This document shows, piece by piece, positions 5,714 to 7,054 of a DNA stretch of 7,054 bases; position 1 is the stretch's first letter, and each line of letters starts with the position of its first letter. The notes under the pieces are model-generated. The model was not told the DNA's origin, did no database searches, and saw nothing but the letters and a program-made list of their open reading frames with translations. Source of the stretch: an uncultured Rubritalea sp. (GTDB lineage Bacteria; Verrucomicrobiota; Verrucomicrobiia; Verrucomicrobiales; Akkermansiaceae); NCBI GenBank assembly GCA_937951395.1, contig CALFBV010000137.1:1-7054 (forward strand), in the 5' to 3' direction. Made by a program: the position numbers and the translations under genes.

Positions 5714-7054
5714 ATGCCGTCTCAAAAAACAGACATCGTCTCCGACTCCAACTCTGACAAGTTTGCTCCCTCTGAGGACCTCTCAGCGTCTAAAAACTTA
5801 CCTCTAGAGCCTCGGAAGAAAGTCACCGCGAGAATTAACCGATTCAGCATTGGTGCGATCATCCTAGCTCAGGTAATACTCGCCTTTATCTGTGTGTGCC
5901 TTGTGAACTACCTCACCTCTGACAAGCACCTTAGAAAAGATCTCACTACTGGCGAGCAATACACACTCTCTGACTATTCTCTAAAATTCCTAAAAAGCGA
6001 GCTATTAGAGAATCATAAAGGTCCTATCAAGATCTTCGTGATCTCAAAGTATAACCCTACCTATAGCAACAGGCTGCGGAGCGTGTTCGAGGAATACAGC
6101 CGAAATTGCGCTGCTGACATTGAATTGGAATACATTGATCGTGTGAAAGATGCGAATCGCCTCAATGAGATTTCAGCCATCTACGGTAAGTCATTTCATG
6201 AAGACAGCGTGCTGATAGATGCGCGCACTGAGGCGGAAAAAACCAAGGTCGAGACCATTAAGTCATCACCTACAGCTACCCCACTGACCTCTAGCCCTAG
6301 TGAAACTGAAGCCGTTTCACTTAAGCGAATTAGACAATTTCCCATCAACTCGCTGTTCATCACCTCTGAAGACGGATCTCGTATTGCAGCTTGGCAGGAT
6401 GAGAAAATCATCACCACTTATCTACTTAGCGCCATCGAAGGTAGACCTAGAAAATTTTACTTCATAGTGGATAAAAGCGAAGTAGATGATCTCGGCGATG
6501 GCTCCCCTGCTTGGAAAACTTTTAGCCGTATGTTAGACAGCCAAAACATCCAACTTGAGCCATACCAAATCTCATCAAACAACCCCATCCCAGCGGATGC
6601 TGAAGGCGTTGCGATCATCGGCCTAGATGTAGATTTCGACGACAATGAGATCCAAGTTCTCAATGAATATTGGGGTAGAAATAGTGCTTCGATATTCATC
6701 ACCATCAAGCCAGAGGCAAAGCTGGTGAAGATCCGTAGATTCCTCGCCAGCTATGGCATCATGGTGGAGAATGACCGTGTATCCAGCATGAAGAATGGTC
6801 GCAAGTTAACTAAGGCACGCGGACTCTTCGTTCGTGGAAATGACATTACTAAAGGATTCGGTGATCAAGCTACCCAGTTAGACGGGATGACTCGCTCACT
6901 TTCACTCGTAAATGTGGATCAACTCGCTACTAAGAATATCAACGTTTACTCTATCCTAAACTCTGCTCCTGGCTGGTGGGGTGAGACTAGCTACCAGAAA
7001 GACAAGGCGCAGTTCGACGCAGGAAGGGATCACGGGGCAGCTCCCAACAGCCCC
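5714..7054 (+). CDS. GldG-like ABC transporter auxiliary protein (partial, runs off right edge)
   Basis: Membrane-anchored, mainly periplasmic auxiliary subunit that accompanies GldF-type permeases (GldG/ABC_transp_aux family). 447 codons are present and the frame is open to the window end. Residues 1-40 form a polar Ser/Asp-rich cytoplasmic tail, about 46-66 a single membrane helix, then KDLTTGEQYTLSDYS (75-89), the family's usual post-membrane motif. GPIKIFVISKYN (103-114), AIEGRPRKFYFIV (240-252) and GVAIIGLDVDFDDNEIQVLNEYW (298-320) match the repeating GldG core. A Ser/Thr/Pro-rich insert (about 175-202, SSPTATPLTSSPSET) separates the first two blocks and looks like a flexible linker. The usual GHGE after the GRPRK strand is replaced by DKSE. 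The ATG at 5714 follows the permease stop by 13 bases; no Shine-Dalgarno is seen. The C-terminal half, which often ends in a second membrane helix, is outside the window. Confidence 0.82.
   Translation, partial: MPSQKTDIVSDSNSDKFAPSEDLSASKNLPLEPRKKVTARINRFSIGAIILAQVILAFICVCLVNYLTSDKHLRKDLTTGEQYTLSDYSLKFLKSELLENHKGPIKIFVISKYNPTYSNRLRSVFEEYSRNCAADIELEYIDRVKDANRLNEISAIYGKSFHEDSVLIDARTEAEKTKVETIKSSPTATPLTSSPSETEAVSLKRIRQFPINSLFITSEDGSRIAAWQDEKIITTYLLSAIEGRPRKFYFIVDKSEVDDLGDGSPAWKTFSRMLDSQNIQLEPYQISSNNPIPADAEGVAIIGLDVDFDDNEIQVLNEYWGRNSASIFITIKPEAKLVKIRRFLASYGIMVENDRVSSMKNGRKLTKARGLFVRGNDITKGFGDQATQLDGMTRSLSLVNVDQLATKNINVYSILNSAPGWWGETSYQKDKAQFDAGRDHGAAPNSP

Overview
The window most resembles a chromosomal segment of a Verrucomicrobiota bacterium with moderate GC. 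The main pointer is GroEL, whose stretches [35 protein letters not shown] and [15 protein letters not shown] read, from memory, like verrucomicrobial (Akkermansia-type) GroEL. Two other genes fit: a Tat-exported TIM-barrel protein of a type common in Planctomycetota/Verrucomicrobiota, and a GldF/GldG-type ABC pair. None of the seven gene starts has a convincing Shine-Dalgarno sequence. The assignment is inference; no rRNA or other decisive marker is present.

Layout. Positions 1-1099 (minus strand) hold a groES-groEL operon; groEL runs off the left edge after about 259 codons. Positions 1100-1804 contain no intact gene. They hold the groESL control region (promoter-like boxes and two TGTGA/TCACA inverted repeats, no CIRCE), an AT-rich stretch, a start-less 67-codon fragment resembling the C-terminus of a secreted verrucomicrobial protein, and a small terminator-like hairpin after it. 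Positions 1805-2404 (minus) encode a type II beta-carbonic anhydrase whose best promoter would give a leaderless mRNA. Divergent from it, 2460-3809 (plus) is a NorM-type MATE efflux pump. Next come a Tat-secreted AP-endonuclease-2-type TIM barrel (3885-4799), a 17-bp hairpin in the following gap, and a two-gene operon (4939 to the right edge) made of an ABC-2 permease and a GldG-like auxiliary protein.

The genes form at least four separate transcription units: protein folding (groESL), CO2/bicarbonate interconversion (carbonic anhydrase), drug/cation efflux (MATE, with the TIM barrel possibly separate), and an envelope-associated ABC complex (permease plus GldG-like). The ATP-binding subunit for the ABC pair is not encoded next to it in this window. 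I do not see a defence system, mobile element, CRISPR array or RNA gene. The region looks mostly like ordinary housekeeping and envelope genes; the points worth checking are regulatory structures, the gene remnant and the missing ATPase.
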